In this document: positions 52,234 to 62,257 of the stretch, piece by piece | Layout: the number at the start of each line of letters is the position of its first letter | Position numbering within the stretch: the first letter of the stretch is position 1 | Assembly: GCF_900111115.1 (NCBI RefSeq) | Contig: NZ_FOGD01000002.1 | Coordinates: 1 to 64,000 of the forward strand | Length of the DNA: 64,000 nucleotides | Direction of reading: 5' to 3' | From: Giesbergeria anulus | Lineage (GTDB): Bacteria; Pseudomonadota; Gammaproteobacteria; Burkholderiales; Burkholderiaceae_C | Made by a program: the position numbers and the translations under genes | The notes under the pieces: model-generated | What the model saw: the letters and a program-made list of their open reading frames with translations, nothing else | Database searches by the model: none | Told to the model about the DNA's origin: nothing

Positions 52234-53991
52234 ATGACATTTGACGAATTGAATCTGGCCCCGGCCATTCTGAAGGCCGTACACGAACAAGGCTACGATA
52301 CCCCCACGCCTATTCAGGCCCAGGCTATCCCCGCTGTACTGGCTGGGCACGATCTGCTGGCAGGTGCCCAAACCGGCACCGGCAAGACGGCGGCTTTTAC
52401 CCTGCCCCTGCTGCACCGCCTGTCGCTATCGAGCGCACCCAAGAGCAAGTTTGGCAACAAGGGCGTGCGCGCCTTGGTGCTCACACCCACCCGTGAGCTG
52501 GCCGCGCAAGTGGAAGAATCGGTGCGCCAATATGGCAAGTACCTCGACCTCAACTCCACCGTGGTTTTTGGTGGCGTGGGCATGAACCCACAGATTGACC
52601 GCATCAAGCGTGGTGTGGATGTGCTGGTAGCCACCCCAGGGCGTTTGCTCGATTTGCAGCAACAGGGCTTTTTGGATTTGTCCACAGTCGAAGTGCTGGT
52701 GCTGGACGAAGCCGACCGCATGCTCGACATGGGCTTTATCCACGATGTGAAGAAAATTTTGGCACTGGTGCCCAAAGAAAAGCAAAGCCTGCTGTTCTCG
52801 GCCACCTTCAGCGATGAAATCCGCGAACTGGCCGCCACGCTGCTCAAAGACCCGCAAAGCATCCAAGTGACACCGCGCAACACCACCGTGCAGCGCATCT
52901 CGCAAGTGATTCACCCAGTAGGCCGGGGCAAGAAAAAGCAAGCGCTGCTGCACATCATCCAGCAAAACAACTGGAGCCAAGTGCTGGTGTTCACCCGTAC
53001 CAAATTTGGTGCCAACAATGTGGCCGAGTTTTTGACTAAGCACAATGTGCAAGCGATGGCACTGCACGGCAACAAGAGCCAAAGTGCGCGCACGCAGGCG
53101 CTGGCAGGCTTCAAGAGCGGCGACATCCGCGCCTTGGTGGCCACCGACATTGCCGCGCGCGGTATCGACATTGACGATCTGCCACACGTCGTTAACTACG
53201 AAATCCCCAACGTGGCCGAAGATTACGTCCACCGCATTGGCCGCACGGGCCGTGCTGGTGCCAGCGGTGAAGCCGTGAGCTTGGTCTGCATGGACGAAGA
53301 AGGCTTCATGATGGACATTGAGCGCTTTACCAAACAAACCATTCCCGTGCAGGTGGTGGATGGCTTTGGCCCTGAAGAAGATGAAAAAGCCGAACCCATT
53401 GCTATGGGCCGCCAAACCATTTGGGGCGGCGCAGGCAAGCCCCCCAGCCGCGACGTGATGCAAGCCGCAGCCAAGGCGGCACGCGGCGAGATGATGGAGC
53501 GTATGCGGGCTGGTAAAACCGGGCAGGGCGAGCGTGCCGCTGGCGGCAAAGCGGGCGGCGGCGGTGGAGGCAATGGTGGTAGCGGCCCCCGTGGCGGCGG
53601 TAATGCGGGCGGCGGTGGTCGTGGCGGCCCGCGCAATGCAGCCGCAGGGCATCCGGCGGGCGGTGGAGCGGGCGCGCGTGGCCCAGCACCGGGCCGTGGT
53701 CGTCCCGGTGGAGGCAACCGATTTAACAGCGACGCCCAGCCCCCACGTGAAAATGCCCACTTGGGCACCCACGGCGGTCACAGTATGCCGTCTAGCCGGA
53801 GTGCGGGTGGCTCAGGTCAACCCGACCCGATGCGCACCAGCGTCGATAGCATGTTAGATCGTGGACGCCGGGGCGGTGGTTTCCGCAGCGGTGGTGGCGG
53901 TGGTGGTTACGCCGGTGGCGGTCGTGGTGGTTCGCGCAGTGGCGGTGGTGGTGCTGGCGGCGGTTCACGCGGCGGCTCTTTCAACCGTTAA
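52234..53991 (+). CDS. rhlE: DEAD-box RNA helicase RhlE
   Basis: A 585-residue helicase. The Q motif is [10 protein letters not shown], motif [12 protein letters not shown], motif [15 protein letters not shown], motif III FSATFS, and motif [12 protein letters not shown]. From about residue 430 a long Gly/Arg-rich tail of RGG-type repeats follows, longer than in E. coli RhlE (about 450 residues in all), and it probably binds RNA loosely or supports condensation. The core is complete. Confidence 0.93.
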   Translation: MTFDELNLAPAILKAVHEQGYDTPTPIQAQAIPAVLAGHDLLAGAQTGTGKTAAFTLPLLHRLSLSSAPKSKFGNKGVRALVLTPTRELAAQVEESVRQYGKYLDLNSTVVFGGVGMNPQIDRIKRGVDVLVATPGRLLDLQQQGFLDLSTVEVLVLDEADRMLDMGFIHDVKKILALVPKEKQSLLFSATFSDEIRELAATLLKDPQSIQVTPRNTTVQRISQVIHPVGRGKKKQALLHIIQQNNWSQVLVFTRTKFGANNVAEFLTKHNVQAMALHGNKSQSARTQALAGFKSGDIRALVATDIAARGIDIDDLPHVVNYEIPNVAEDYVHRIGRTGRAGASGEAVSLVCMDEEGFMMDIERFTKQTIPVQVVDGFGPEEDEKAEPIAMGRQTIWGGAGKPPSRDVMQAAAKAARGEMMERMRAGKTGQGERAAGGKAGGGGGGNGGSGPRGGGNAGGGGRGGPRNAAAGHPAGGGAGARGPAPGRGRPGGGNRFNSDAQPPRENAHLGTHGGHSMPSSRSAGGSGQPDPMRTSVDSMLDRGRRGGGFRSGGGGGGYAGGGRGGSRSGGGGAGGGSRGGSFNR

Positions 53992-54123
53992 GGCCAGTGT
54001 AGAGGGGTGAGGTGGCCTCTCTTACTGCGGTTAGGGCGGCGGTGCGGTAGTAATATCACGCTGCCATTTCTGGCCCCATTTGCTTGGCGGCTTTTGCAAC
54101 CCCTTGCCTGTAATACACACACC

Positions 54124-55893
54124 ATGACCTTGCCGATGCCTCCTCGCCTCCAATGGCTGCACAATCGCTCTATGGGTGCAACTGCCGGGCGTTGGCGTAG
54201 CAGCGGTGCTTCTTTGCTGCTAGCCACCCTGCTGACGGGTTGCGCCACCACACCGCTGCCGCCGTGGCCCAATCCCTTTAAGCCCTCGGCCACCAAGCTG
54301 CCACCACCGCTGTATTCAGGGGCTACCCCTATGGCGTCTGTGAGACCTTTGTTGCCCTCAGAGGCAGTATCGCCTCGCACCACAGTAGTGGCAAGCCCCG
54401 AAGAGGCCAAAGTTGCGGCACACTTTCCCGATCCTGCCCAGCGCTACCATACCCCCGGCTTGGCTGCGCAGCGCGAAACTTTTACCAGCAATGCCGAATT
54501 AGCGCAGTGGCTGCGGGCGCTTGCGGGGGCCTCCTTGTCGGGGGGCACCCAAACCACCTTATTGACCCCCGGTGCCTCGCAGCGTGGCGAGCCTGTCCAT
54601 GCCTTGGTGCTCACCCGCGCTTCGGGCACCGACCCCGACACGCTGGTGGCCAGCAAACGGCCCACAGTGTTGCTGATCGGCCAACAACATGGCGATGAGC
54701 CTGCCAGCAGCGAAGCCTTATTGGTCTTGGCACAAGAGCTGGCTTATGGCCAATTGGCACCGCTACTAGACAAAATCAATGTGCTAATCGTGCCACGGGC
54801 CAACCCCGATGGTGCCGATTCTGGCAGCCGGGCCACCGCCAATGGTGTCGATTTAAACCACGATCACCTATTGCTACAAACGCCCGAAGCACGGGCGCTG
54901 GCGGTGCTGGTGCGGGACTTCCGGCCCACCTTGGTGCTCGATGCCCACGAATACAACCCGGCAGGCGATTATTTAGCACAATGGAGCGCTTTGGCTTACG
55001 ACGATGTGCTGCTGCAATACGCTAATGCTGCCGGCACCCCCGAATTTCTCTCCAAAGCGGCCCGCGAGTGGTACTACCCGGCGCAGGTCAGTGCCTTACA
55101 GGCCCAAGCCCTGCGCAGTGACTGGTACCACAAGCCCACCACACAGGGTCAAGAGGCCCGGATGGTTATGGGGGCCACCACCCCCGACAATAGCCGCAAC
55201 GCCAACGGACTCAAGCACGCCGTCAGTGCCGTGGTGGTAACGCGTGGTGTGGGTTTGGGGCGGGCGCATGTGCAGCGTCGGGTTCATGCCCAAGTGACGG
55301 CTATCAGCAGCGCCTTGCGCACCACGGCAGAGCGGGCAGCCAGCCTAGAGCAGGTGCGCTCGTTTGTCGTGCGCGACAGCATGGCGCAAGCCTGCCGTGA
55401 CCGCATCGTGCTAGAGACCGCCACAGTGCCAGAAAACCGTGATATCTCTTTGCTAGAGCCTGCCACTGGGGCGGTACGTACACAGCGTGTCAGTTGGGAG
55501 TCGACTTTGCAGCCGCGTGCTGTACAAACGCGGGCGCGGCCCTGCGGTTACTGGCTGGCCCCCAGTGCAGCAGACGCTGTAGAGCGTTTGCGCCTGCTGG
55601 GCGTGCAGGTGCTGCGCGTGGCCGAGCCGGGGGGTGTGGTGGCTGAGACTTTTAGCGCCACTGGCGATGGGGCAGCTCCCGAACCCAAGCCGATTACGCT
55701 AGTACGTGCGGCATTGGATATACCTACAGGCAGCTACTACGTCTCACTCAGCCAGCCCTTAGCCAATTTGGTGTCTGCGGCACTAGAGCCTGATACCCAC
55801 TACAGCTATTTTGCCCACCAGTTGATTGGTGGGCTGCCAGAGGTGGCGCGGGTCGTGGCCCGACCCACTCTGGTGTTTGAAGAAGCCGAATAG
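54124..55893 (+). CDS. M14 family zinc carboxypeptidase-like lipoprotein
   Basis: About 589 residues from 54124; ATG 54172 is also possible and gives a better lipoprotein leader ending LLTGC. The zinc motif is QQHGDEPASSE near residue 188. RANPDGAD, NGVDLNHDH and LDAHEYN follow in M14 order. In most M14 enzymes the substrate-binding pair is Asn-Arg; here it reads Asn-His. The C-terminal 250 residues match no domain I know. A cell-wall or peptide amidase/carboxypeptidase role in the periplasm is likely. Confidence 0.82.
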   Translation: MTLPMPPRLQWLHNRSMGATAGRWRSSGASLLLATLLTGCATTPLPPWPNPFKPSATKLPPPLYSGATPMASVRPLLPSEAVSPRTTVVASPEEAKVAAHFPDPAQRYHTPGLAAQRETFTSNAELAQWLRALAGASLSGGTQTTLLTPGASQRGEPVHALVLTRASGTDPDTLVASKRPTVLLIGQQHGDEPASSEALLVLAQELAYGQLAPLLDKINVLIVPRANPDGADSGSRATANGVDLNHDHLLLQTPEARALAVLVRDFRPTLVLDAHEYNPAGDYLAQWSALAYDDVLLQYANAAGTPEFLSKAAREWYYPAQVSALQAQALRSDWYHKPTTQGQEARMVMGATTPDNSRNANGLKHAVSAVVVTRGVGLGRAHVQRRVHAQVTAISSALRTTAERAASLEQVRSFVVRDSMAQACRDRIVLETATVPENRDISLLEPATGAVRTQRVSWESTLQPRAVQTRARPCGYWLAPSAADAVERLRLLGVQVLRVAEPGGVVAETFSATGDGAAPEPKPITLVRAALDIPTGSYYVSLSQPLANLVSAALEPDTHYSYFAHQLIGGLPEVARVVARPTLVFEEAE

Positions 55894-55956
55894 CAGCGCC
55901 AGCAGCTTCTGCGCTCCAGTACCCTACCTGATGGCGGGGTGCTGGAGGTTAAGCGT

Positions 55957-58248
55957 TTAGGGCTGCTTGGCCACGCAATCGGCGTAGTAGCGCACCACGC
56001 CTTCGCTGTCTTCCACTTCTACCAAGCCGTGGATATCGGTCTCAAAGCCGGGGCAAATTTTGGCAAACTCACGGGCAAACTTGAGGTAATCGACAATTTT
56101 CTTGTTGAACACTTCGCCCGGAATCAGCAGCGGAATGCCCGGTGGGTAAGGCGTGACCAAACCCACGGTAATGCGCCCTTCCAAATCATCAATGGCCACG
56201 CGCTCGGTGGTGCGGTGGGCAATGTGGGCATAAGCATCCGAGGGCTTCATGGCGGGCTTGAGATCCGAGAGGTACATCTCGGTGGTCAGGCGGGCAATGT
56301 CGTACTTGGCGTACATCTCGTGCACATGCTGGCACAAATCACGCAAACCCATGCGCTCATACACTTTGTGCTGCTGGCAGAACTCCGGCAGGATGCGCCA
56401 CATGGGCTGGTTCTTTTCGTAATCGTCCTTGAACTGTTGCAAGGCGGTGAGCATAGTGTTCCAACGGCCCTTGGTGATGCCGATGGTAAACATGATGAAG
56501 AACGAATAGAGGCCGGTTTTTTCAACCACCACGCCATGCTCGGCTAGATACTTGGTGACGATAGAGGCCGGAATGCCGGTTTTATCAAACTCGCCATCGA
56601 GGTTCAGGCCCGGCGTGACGATGGTCGATTTGATCGGGTCGAGCATGTTAAAGCCATCGGCCAGCGCGCCAAAACCATGCCACTTGCTGTCGTTCTTTTT
56701 GCCTTTGCCCTTGCTATCGCTGCGGATGATCCAGTTTTCGGCGCGGCCAATGCCCTCCTCGACCAGCTTTTCTGGCCCCCAGACCTTAAACCACCAGTCG
56801 TTTTTGCCAAACTCCTCTTCAATTTGGCGCATGGCACGGCGGAAATCCAACGCTTCCAAAATGCTCTCTTCCACCAGCGCCGTGCCGCCGGGCGGCTCCA
56901 TCATGGCAGCGGCCACATCGCAACTGGCAATGATGCTGTACTGCGGGCTGGTGCTGGTGTGCATCAGATAGGCCTCGTTGAACAAGTGCCGATCCAGCGG
57001 AGTCGATTGGGAATCTTGCACCAGCACATGGCTGGCTTGACTGATACCAGCCAACAGCTTGTGGATGGACTGCGTGGCATACACCACCGAATGCTTGGGG
57101 CGCGCACGCTTTTTGCCCATCGCGTGGTAGCTGCCATAAAACGGGTGGAAAGCAGCGTGCGGCAACCAAGCCTCGTCAAAGTGCAGGTTGTCCACATAGC
57201 CATCAAGCATCCCCTTGATGGTCTCGGTGTTGTAGAGCACGCCGTCGTAGGTAGATTGCGTGAGCGTCAGCACACGCGGCCTGACCTTGCTGGCATCCAC
57301 ACCTTGGAGCAAGGGGTTGGCGCGAATTTTCTCTTGGATGGTTTCTGGCGCAAACTCGCTTTGCGGAATCGGGCCAATGATGCCAAAGTGGTTGCGCGTG
57401 GGCTTGAGGAACACCGGAATCGCGCCCGTCATGATGATACTGTGCAGCACCGACTTGTGGCAGTTGCGATCCACCACCACCACATCGCCCGGTGCCACGG
57501 TGTGGTGCCAAACGATCTTATTGGAGGTAGAGGTGCCGTTGGTGACGAAGAAGCAGTGGTCGGCATTAAAAATGCGCGCTGCATTGCGCTCTGACTCGCC
57601 AATAGCGCCGTTGTGGTCTAGCAGTTGGCCCAGTTCTTCTACGGCGTTGCACACGTCGGCGCGCAGCATATTCTCGCCATAAAACTGGTGATACATCTGG
57701 CCTACTGGGCTTTTCAAGAAGGCGACGCCGCCGGAGTGGCCGGGGCAGTGCCAAGAATAAGAGCCGTCTTCGGCGTAGTCCAGCAGCGCCTTAAAGAACG
57801 GTGGCTGCACGCCCTCCAGATAGCTTTTGGCCTCGCGGATGATGTGCTTAGCCACGAACTCCGGCGTATCCTCAAACATGTGGATAAAGCCGTGCAGCTC
57901 GCGCAGAATGTCGTTGGGCAGGTGGCGGCTAGTTTTGGTCTCGCCATGCACATAGATGGGTACATCGGCGTTCTTGCGCCGCACTTCGCCAATAAAGTTG
58001 CGCAGGCTCAGCACAATCGGATCAAGGCCAGAGCCTAAGGTAAATTCTTCATCGTCTATCGACAAAATAAAGGCACTGGCACGGCTTTGCTGCTGGGCAA
58101 ACTGGCTCAAGTCGCCATAGCTGGTCACGCCCAGCACTTCAAACCCTTCAGACTCGATAGCTTGGGCCAGCGCACGGATGCCCAAACCCGAAGTATTCTC
58201 CGAACGGTAGTCTTCATCGATGATGATGATGGGAAAGCGAAATTTCAT
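55957..58248 (-). CDS. Orn/Lys/Arg decarboxylase (biodegradative type)
   Basis: A 763-residue PLP enzyme. An N-terminal response-regulator-like wing domain is followed by the PLP core with HCPGHSGGVAFLKSPVG and the PLP lysine in ATQSIHKLLAG. The length is nearer to arginine decarboxylase AdiA (about 755) than to lysine decarboxylase (about 715), but the substrate is not certain. A Lys/Gly stretch (SKGKGKKND) breaks the middle. The start at 58248 has GAGAGG upstream. No matching antiporter gene is nearby. Confidence 0.88.
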   Translation of the reverse strand: MKFRFPIIIIDEDYRSENTSGLGIRALAQAIESEGFEVLGVTSYGDLSQFAQQQSRASAFILSIDDEEFTLGSGLDPIVLSLRNFIGEVRRKNADVPIYVHGETKTSRHLPNDILRELHGFIHMFEDTPEFVAKHIIREAKSYLEGVQPPFFKALLDYAEDGSYSWHCPGHSGGVAFLKSPVGQMYHQFYGENMLRADVCNAVEELGQLLDHNGAIGESERNAARIFNADHCFFVTNGTSTSNKIVWHHTVAPGDVVVVDRNCHKSVLHSIIMTGAIPVFLKPTRNHFGIIGPIPQSEFAPETIQEKIRANPLLQGVDASKVRPRVLTLTQSTYDGVLYNTETIKGMLDGYVDNLHFDEAWLPHAAFHPFYGSYHAMGKKRARPKHSVVYATQSIHKLLAGISQASHVLVQDSQSTPLDRHLFNEAYLMHTSTSPQYSIIASCDVAAAMMEPPGGTALVEESILEALDFRRAMRQIEEEFGKNDWWFKVWGPEKLVEEGIGRAENWIIRSDSKGKGKKNDSKWHGFGALADGFNMLDPIKSTIVTPGLNLDGEFDKTGIPASIVTKYLAEHGVVVEKTGLYSFFIMFTIGITKGRWNTMLTALQQFKDDYEKNQPMWRILPEFCQQHKVYERMGLRDLCQHVHEMYAKYDIARLTTEMYLSDLKPAMKPSDAYAHIAHRTTERVAIDDLEGRITVGLVTPYPPGIPLLIPGEVFNKKIVDYLKFAREFAKICPGFETDIHGLVEVEDSEGVVRYYADCVAKQP

Positions 58249-58401
58249 GGGCAACCTCTCGAAGTAGCGGTTCAAGGGCGCAGTGCCCTAAAAAAGAAAA
58301 TAGGCGCGAAGTGTAAGGAATAACTTTGTCGGTGCCGTGACGCATACCGTCAATGTCCCAGAGTATGCTGTGGTGCAGATTGATTGCAAAGGGAGACTCT
58401 T

Positions 58402-58833
58402 GTGACCCTAGATGATTCCACGCTGTGGTGGCTGCTGGCAGGGGCGATTGTGGTGGCCGAGTTGCTCACTGGCACTTTTTACCTGCTCATGCTGGCGCTG
58501 GGGACGGCAGCAGGGGCGCTGGCGGCCCATGCGGGCTTGGCACAGCCAGTGCAAATTACCCTCGCAGCACTGGTGGGCGGTGGAGCCGTAGTGCTGTGCC
58601 ACTGGTACCAGCGCCGCCGCCCCAGAGACCCCTCGCCCCGCGCTGACCGCAGCGTCAACCTCGATATTGGCGAGGTGGTACACATTGAGGGCTGGAGCCC
58701 CGACGGCACCGCCTCGGTGCGCTATCGGGGCGCACAATGGACGGCCATTCACCGCCCCGGCACCACGCCGCGCACAGGCGCACACCGCGTGGCCGAACTG
58801 GTGGGCAGCCGCCTGCTCGTAGACCCGGTGTGA
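58402..58833 (+). CDS. NfeD family membrane protein
   Basis: A 143-residue protein. The GTG start has AAAGGGAGA upstream. Two or three membrane helices are followed by a C-terminal OB-fold (VNLDIGEVVHIEGWSPDG, then VRYRGAQW). Short NfeD proteins work with SPFH proteins, and the next gene, 42 bp downstream, is one. A role in membrane quality control is likely. Confidence 0.9.
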   Translation: MTLDDSTLWWLLAGAIVVAELLTGTFYLLMLALGTAAGALAAHAGLAQPVQITLAALVGGGAVVLCHWYQRRRPRDPSPRADRSVNLDIGEVVHIEGWSPDGTASVRYRGAQWTAIHRPGTTPRTGAHRVAELVGSRLLVDPV

Positions 58834-58875
58834 TACCAACGCCTGTTTTTTCCAGTTCCCGCAGAAAGACCCATC

Positions 58876-59790
58876 ATGGAAATCGCCATCATCGTTTTTA
58901 TCATTGCCGTGATTTTTATTGCGCGCTCCATCAAAGTGGTGCCGCAGCAAAACGCGTGGGTCAAAGAGCGGCTAGGCAAGTACGCTGGCACACTGACACC
59001 AGGGCTGAATTTTTTGGTGCCTTTTGTGGATAAGGTGGCCTACAAACACAGCTTGAAGGAAATCCCGCTGGACGTGCCCAGCCAAATCTGCATTACCCGC
59101 GACAACACGCAGTTGCAAGTGGATGGCATCTTGTATTTTCAGGTGACTGACCCGATGCGCGCCAGTTATGGCTCGTCCAACTACATCATGGCGGTAACGC
59201 AACTGGCACAAACCAGCCTGCGCAGCGTGATTGGCAAGCTGGAATTAGACAAAACCTTTGAAGAGCGCGACATCATCAACGCCCAAGTAGTGCAGGCGAT
59301 TGACGAAGCGGCGCTCAACTGGGGTGTGAAGGTGTTGCGCTACGAAATCAAGGATTTGACGCCACCCAAAGAAATTTTGCACGCCATGCAAGCGCAAATC
59401 ACCGCAGAGCGTGAAAAGCGCGCCTTGATTGCCGCCTCGGAGGGCCGCCGCCAAGAGCAGATCAACATTGCCACCGGCGAACGTGAAGCCTCTATTGCCC
59501 GCTCGGAGGGCGAAAAACAGGCCGCCATCAACCAAGCCCAAGGCGAGGCCACGGCCATCATGACGCTGGCCTCAGCCTCGGCCCAAGCGATTGAGCGCAT
59601 TGCTACCGCTATTCGCCAGCCCGGCGGTGAGCAGGCGGTGCAGCTCAAGGTGGCAGAAAAAGCCGTAGAAGCCTACGGCAAGGTGGCCCAAGATGCCACC
59701 ACCACCTTGATTGTTCCCAGCAACATGACCGAGGTCTCGGCGCTGATTGCTTCGGCCATGAAGATGGTGCAAGCGCAGCCTCCGGCTTGA
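58876..59790 (+). CDS. SPFH/stomatin-like protein (QmcA type)
   Basis: A 304-residue band-7 protein. An N-terminal membrane anchor (IAIIVFIIAVIFIARSI) is followed by an SPFH domain (VPQQNAWVKERLGKY, then LTPGLNFLVPFVDKVAY) and a long charged helix rich in Ala and Glu. It forms large rings around membrane proteases. It pairs with the NfeD gene before it. Confidence 0.94.
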   Translation: MEIAIIVFIIAVIFIARSIKVVPQQNAWVKERLGKYAGTLTPGLNFLVPFVDKVAYKHSLKEIPLDVPSQICITRDNTQLQVDGILYFQVTDPMRASYGSSNYIMAVTQLAQTSLRSVIGKLELDKTFEERDIINAQVVQAIDEAALNWGVKVLRYEIKDLTPPKEILHAMQAQITAEREKRALIAASEGRRQEQINIATGEREASIARSEGEKQAAINQAQGEATAIMTLASASAQAIERIATAIRQPGGEQAVQLKVAEKAVEAYGKVAQDATTTLIVPSNMTEVSALIASAMKMVQAQPPA

Positions 59791-59856
59791 TAGATCAATA
59801 TTTATTTCTGTTTTTGCTCTGGAGTTGCAAATTTAGCACTACAATCATAGGCTCAC

Positions 59857-59947
<91 letters not shown>

Positions 59948-59994
59948 AGATAAGTTTTCAGTGGTTCACCACTGTTCGCTGAAGTACAAAGTTA

Positions 59995-60027
59995 CCCCAG
60001 TAAGTCATTGATTTACTGGGGTTTTTT
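59995..60027 (+). terminator. Rho-independent terminator after tRNA-Ser
   Basis: CCCCAGTAA (59995-60003) pairs with TTACTGGGG (60013-60021), followed by TTTTTT. Confidence 0.88.
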
Positions 60028-60080
60028 GTTTTTTGGCGTTCTTTCCTGTTCGCTGACGTTATGTTTAAACCGGGGAAGAT

Positions 60081-60124
60081 TGGGGGTACTTTTGGGGGGA
60101 TGGGGGTATCGTGTTGGGGGTATC
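60081..60124 (+). repeat. TGGGGGTA direct repeats, possible integrase arm sites
   Basis: Three copies of TGGGGGTA (60081, 60101, 60115) and a GGGGGGA variant between them are spaced about 13-20 bp apart. They lie between tRNA-Ser and the integrase start, where arm-type sites are found. With the terminator and remnant, these explain the 344-bp gap 59947-60290. Confidence 0.45.
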
Positions 60125-60155
60125 TTGAAAACATCCCCACTCGAAACACTCCACC

Positions 60156-60203
60156 ATGCCCCTGCTTGACGCTGCAATCGGCAAAACTAAACCCACCGAC
60201 AAG
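60156..60203 (+). pseudogene. N-terminal remnant of a P4-type tyrosine integrase
   Basis: The first 16 codons read MPLLDAAIGKTKPTDK, very close to the start of P4-family (DUF4102) integrases. After this the similarity stops, and the frame runs on into the antisense of the next gene. The fragment lies 210 bp after tRNA-Ser, the usual distance for an island integrase, and is what remains of a lost element. Confidence 0.6.
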
Positions 60204-60290
60204 TGCACATCAGACAGCGAATTTATGGGAATTCTGGCATGGGAGGATCGTTTTCTTGCCCCCCCCAATCTGGCGATCATTCGGTTGGTT

Positions 60291-61169
60291 TTAACGTTCC
60301 AACTTATAAAAATCCCGAATGATGGCCCACGCCTCAGCAGGATCATCGGTCACGTGAAACAGCTTGAGATCGTGGGCCGAGATGGTGCCCTCTTCGACCA
60401 AGAATTCCCAATTGATAAGCCGCTTCCAGTAGTCGCAACCAAACAAGATGATCGGCACCGGCTTGGCTTTTTTGGTCTGCACCAAGGTCAGCACTTCAAA
60501 CAGCTCGTCTAGCGTGCCAAAGCCGCCCGGAAAGGCTACCAACGCTTTGGCTCGGATCATGAAGTGCATTTTGCGCAAGGCAAAATAGTGAAACTTAAAG
60601 CTCAAAGACGGCGAAATAAAGCGGTTGCCCCCTTGCTCGTGGGGTAGGGCAATGCTCAGGCCAACATTGGGCGCATCGACATCGTGGGCACCTCGGTTAG
60701 CTGCTTCCATAATGCCGGGGCCACCACCAGTACAGATGTACAAGCGGTTTTCCGGTTTTTGGCGCTTGCTGTGCTCTGCCACCAACCGGGCAAAGTTGCG
60801 CGCTTGGGCGTAGTACTTGGCATTACGCACCGCCCGTTCTGCTTCTGCCATCTGATGGGCATGGCCTTTCTCTTTGGCTTGGGCCAGTTGTTTTGCTGCC
60901 TGCTTGGGCGAGACAAAGCGGGCGCTGCCATAGACCACCACCGTATTGTCAATGCCCTGTTCGGCCTGCCCAAGGTCGGGCTTGAGCATTTCAAGCTGAA
61001 AGCGGATGCCACGGGTTTCGCGCCTGAACATAAACTCAGGATCAGCAAACGCCATGCGATGGGCATCAGCGTGCAGGGGGTTGCCTTGGTGGGCATCGGT
61101 GTGCAATTCGGCCCACGCATCGGCGAGGCGGCGTTGATTCAGGCGGGTATTAGCGTCCATGGTGTCCAA
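60291..61169 (-). CDS. LOG family protein (TIGR00730-type Rossmann fold)
   Basis: A 292-residue protein. CTGGGPGIMEAANRGAHD and PGGFGTLDELFEVLTLVQ hold the GGGxGxM and PGGxGTxxE motifs of LOG proteins, which split nucleotide monophosphates from their base or were called lysine decarboxylases by mistake. The N-terminal 90 residues are longer than in the plant type. The start could also be 61160. The exact substrate is unknown. Confidence 0.88.
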   Translation of the reverse strand: MDTMDANTRLNQRRLADAWAELHTDAHQGNPLHADAHRMAFADPEFMFRRETRGIRFQLEMLKPDLGQAEQGIDNTVVVYGSARFVSPKQAAKQLAQAKEKGHAHQMAEAERAVRNAKYYAQARNFARLVAEHSKRQKPENRLYICTGGGPGIMEAANRGAHDVDAPNVGLSIALPHEQGGNRFISPSLSFKFHYFALRKMHFMIRAKALVAFPGGFGTLDELFEVLTLVQTKKAKPVPIILFGCDYWKRLINWEFLVEEGTISAHDLKLFHVTDDPAEAWAIIRDFYKLER

Positions 61170-61197
61170 AAAAACAGTGGTTTTTACTCATGCAGTC

Positions 61198-61584
61198 TCA
61201 ACTGCGCTGGGTCAACAAGAGAGATATTGTTTGCAATCCGGCAATGGTCATGAGCAAAGAGCCCAGCAAGTGCAGCGCACTCCAGCCTAACGCCATCAGA
61301 TAACGCTGTTGTTGCAATAGCCCTACTACTTCGACAGAAAAACTAGAAAAAGTAGTCAGCGCCCCTAAAAACCCCGTCACAAGGGCCAGCCGCCACACTG
61401 GATCGAGCTGTGGCATAGCCTGAAACAAGCCAACCAAGACACCAATCAAATAGCCGCCGATCAGATTGGCTACCAACGTGCCCCACGGCAAGACGGCACC
61501 AGTACTGAGCCAAACCCCCAAACGCCAACGCACCAGCGCGCCCACACTGGCCCCGACACAGATGCTCAACACTTGCACTGGCAT
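61198..61584 (-). CDS. crcB: Fluoride channel FluC/CrcB
   Basis: A 128-residue membrane protein with four helices. VGASVGALVRWRLG, ANLIGGYLIG and TGFLGALTTFSSFSVE are the FluC motifs, including the Asn and the Phe/Ser track. The start at 61584 (MPVQVLSICV) is 5 bp after mnhG ends; the frame to 61812 overlaps mnhG. It is the last gene of the antiporter operon. Confidence 0.94.
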   Translation of the reverse strand: MPVQVLSICVGASVGALVRWRLGVWLSTGAVLPWGTLVANLIGGYLIGVLVGLFQAMPQLDPVWRLALVTGFLGALTTFSSFSVEVVGLLQQQRYLMALGWSALHLLGSLLMTIAGLQTISLLLTQRS

Positions 61585-61589
61585 GACGA

Positions 61590-61973
61590 TCACTTGGGTG
61601 CGTCTTGGCGGGTGGGTGCCGGAAGAATACGGCTCAGGGAGGGTGGCACCCCCTTGTGCCGCGCTTGACGGGCACGAAACAACCCCGCCCGCATCAAAAA
61701 AATGGTGGTGATGGGTACGGTAATAGCCATAAAGAGGGCAATCAATAGGATATGCAGCGCCGGTGGCTCTGAGCGCAAGGAAAAATACAATACAGCGGCA
61801 CCCACCATACACCAGCAGCCCAAGGTAGAGATCATGGCTGGCGCATGAACACGCTCAAAAAAACTGGGCAAACGCAGCAAGCCGATAGAGCCAAGCAGCG
61901 CAATGATGGCACCGCACAACAACAGCGCCGCAATAGCGATTTCTGCCCACAGGGGCAAGGCAGTGCTGCTCAT
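61590..61973 (-). CDS. Mrp/Pha cation antiporter subunit G
   Basis: A 127-residue subunit with three membrane helices. IALLGSIGLLRLPSFFERVH with the following APAMISTLG is the MnhG/PhaG signature. It overlaps subunit F by 4 bases. The complex exchanges cytoplasmic Na+ or K+ for H+. Confidence 0.93.
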   Translation of the reverse strand: MSSTALPLWAEIAIAALLLCGAIIALLGSIGLLRLPSFFERVHAPAMISTLGCWCMVGAAVLYFSLRSEPPALHILLIALFMAITVPITTIFLMRAGLFRARQARHKGVPPSLSRILPAPTRQDAPK

Positions 61974-62257
61974 TCAATCACCTCGCCACGCAGCAAAAAC
62001 TTGGCCATGGCTGTAGAACTGACAAAGCCGAGCAAGGCCACCAACAAGGCGGCCTCAAAGTAGTGTGGGCTGTCGTAGCGCAAGCCCAGCACCAGCATCG
62101 CCAACATGGCGTTAAGGTACATGCAGTCCAGTGCCAACACCCGGTCTTGGGCGGTGGGGCCGATCAGCACACGCACCAAGGTGCAAGCCATTGCCAGCAC
62201 CAAGATCAGCAGAGCCAAAGGGATGGCCCACGACAAAATAGGCGCGGTGGTGGTCAT
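61970..62257 (-). CDS. Mrp/Pha cation antiporter subunit F
   Basis: A 95-residue subunit with three membrane helices. VRVLIGPTAQDRVLALDCMY is the conserved MnhF/PhaF segment. The start and end overlap subunits E and G by 4 bases each (ATGA), which shows translational coupling. Confidence 0.93.
   Translation of the reverse strand: MTTTAPILSWAIPLALLILVLAMACTLVRVLIGPTAQDRVLALDCMYLNAMLAMLVLGLRYDSPHYFEAALLVALLGFVSSTAMAKFLLRGEVIE

Noticed and set aside
52426-53781. Long minus-strand frame opposite rhlE
   Set aside because: It comes from codon bias and the Gly-rich tail of rhlE; the helicase motifs on the plus strand are certain.
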